The notes below the pieces were generated by a model. It was not told where the DNA came from and made no database searches. It saw nothing but the letters and a program-made list of their open reading frames with translations. Positions 63,101 to 64,000 of a DNA stretch of 64,000 nucleotides are shown here, one piece after another. A program made the position numbers and the translations under genes. How positions within the stretch are numbered: position 1 is the stretch's first letter; every line of letters begins with the position of its first letter. The DNA is from Desmodesmus armatus (lineage: Eukaryota; Chlorophyta; Chlorophyceae; Sphaeropleales; Scenedesmaceae), in contig VIIQ02000593.1 of NCBI GenBank assembly GCA_007449985.2, positions 124,001 through 188,000 on the forward strand, written 5' to 3'.

Positions 63101-63694
63101 TGGCTGCAAGCAGTTCCCAGCTGCACTGCCACACCTTTGGCTTTGGGGGAGCTGGGGTTGTGACACACTGAGATTGAGTGACACACTGAGATTGAGTCAA
63201 CCGGTGTGCAATGCTAGTGACAGTCAAAAACGTCTTGTCAGTGTCAGCAGCTGCCAGGTGCCTGTATAAGCCTGCAGAGAGAGTGGGCCAGCTGACCACA
63301 GTTCGTCACGGCTGCCAACCAGCCAGCGAGTCCAAGCGCTACACACAAGCCCTGACCGGGACTCCCCCACCCCCCCAGCTGGCCCCACCCCAGTTCATGC
63401 AGGCTGCTGTTTTCTAACCTAGGCTGTGGTGGATGCCAATGGTGGGAGGTTCAGCCGCACTGCCACCAGTTGCCTTCAGGGCCCATGTGCCCTCCTCAAG
63501 AATGAAATTGCTGTTGTGCTAAGAACAGAAAGTGCGCTGCCACAGCTGCGGGGCCTCTGTCGTACACATCAACACAACCACAACAACAGTGCAGTGTGTT
63601 GCTGCTGCTGACTCACCCGTCTATCTGGTCTGGTGAGCAGGCGTACTTGACACCCTCACGCACCATGTAGATGTTGCGCTGACCAGTCATGTCC
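60165..63694 (-). CDS. BRO1-like domain protein, 3' part (5' end outside window)
   Basis: Exons high to low: 63617-63694, 62720-62870, 61783-62003, 61296-61477, 60928-61007, 60517-60674, 60165-60321; all phases agree, about 341 residues visible. Segments in order: RNIYMVREGVKYACSPDQID, FKKYLSNLSHLINQEGD, LEFEWSSPLSG, ATFLYGSLLRQLGH, LRQSAGVYDYLAKQVLPAMF, ELMAELSHTMSLMTQAEAAA, RLKRYLAIGASLAKARAHK, ADIDSSWRAVLQQEQEDVAR, KKPIESDRLIVY. This mostly helical pattern, with a middle AEA-rich helix and late 'xxNDxIY'-like step, is like BRO1 domains that bind ESCRT-III in endosomal sorting. This is pattern recognition, not a strong motif match, and the N-terminal part is missing. Confidence 0.6.
62209..62251 (-). 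repeat. Copy of the start of BRO1-like exon 61783-62003
   Basis: Coding ATFLYGSLLRQLGH and a C-run acceptor (minus strand) are repeated about 250 bp upstream of the real exon start at 62003. Confidence 0.87.
62436..62606 (-). repeat. Two copies of the end of BRO1-like exon 62720-62870
   Basis: The exon end coding LRKEHAL (62720-62745) recurs as VRKERAL at about 62438-62470 and, more degraded, at about 62575-62602, each between C/G runs. Confidence 0.75.
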
Positions 63695-64000
63695 CTGGAC
63701 AAAAGGTGAACCAGCAAGCAGTGTAAGGCAGAATTCACCAGGGGGGGGGGTATGACGCGATGCATTCGTCACAACATCAAGCAAAGTAGGGCAGGGTTCA
63801 AGGGGAGGCGAGGGTGCACCAGTTGCAAAATGGATCAAAGTATGGCAAGGTTCAGGAGGGGGGGATACAGCTGCAGGCTGCTGCAAGGTGCACAGTGTGC
63901 AGGTGTTGCTGCAGGACATATGTAACCTGCTAGCAAGTTGCACTGGGTTTGTAGGCAGTGTGTGCTGCATGTGTCAACATTCTTGCATGCATACGTAGTC

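Overview
This is nuclear DNA from a eukaryote, most likely a chlamydomonadalean green alga. The evidence is the many short exons with GT-AG introns, the strong CAG/CTG repeat load, the long G and C homopolymers, TGTAA-type poly(A) signals after several genes, and plant-type gene families (glucan water dikinase, plant-style aldehyde oxidase). A Haematococcus-like alga would fit, but this is a guess. There is no bacterial, plastid or viral gene content.

Layout. 1-5458 (+): 3' part of a molybdo-flavoenzyme of the aldehyde oxidase/xanthine dehydrogenase family. 5892-10148 (-): MSI1/RBBP4-type WD40 histone chaperone. 10515-12592 (+): leucine-rich-repeat protein. 14451-28422 (-): alpha-glucan water dikinase, 25 exons. 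29708-31990 (-): signal peptidase complex subunit SPC25/SPCS2. 32403-47200 (+): UPF2, the nonsense-mediated-decay factor, sharing a 412-bp divergent promoter with SPC25. 48137-48781 (+): small secreted Trp/Gly-rich protein. 52834-56194 (+): secreted M43-like metalloprotease. 60165 to the right edge (-): BRO1-like domain protein, 5' end outside the window. A tRNA-Trp-like sequence sits antisense in an intron of the first gene. The genes do not form one pathway; they are ordinary neighbours in divergent and convergent pairs.

The unusual signals are in the introns. (1) In at least four genes, exon ends have been copied together with their splice site into the neighbouring intron, one to three times, leaving decayed pseudo-exon edges beside the real one; UPF2 has about ten such clusters. 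(2) Introns on both strands tend to start with a sense G-run just after the 5' splice site and end with a sense C-run, (CTG)n or (TGTGC)n tract just before the 3' splice site. (3) A dikinase intron holds four clustered copies of a repeat with a central hairpin whose stem sequence varies while pairing is kept. (4) An aldehyde oxidase intron holds a perfect palindrome with 45-bp arms.

Quality caveat: splice phases and homology require one extra base at about nine places in three genes, mostly in G/C runs. This looks like single-base deletion error in the assembly rather than gene decay. Exon coordinates were read by eye from splice signals, phase and homology, and need transcript data.
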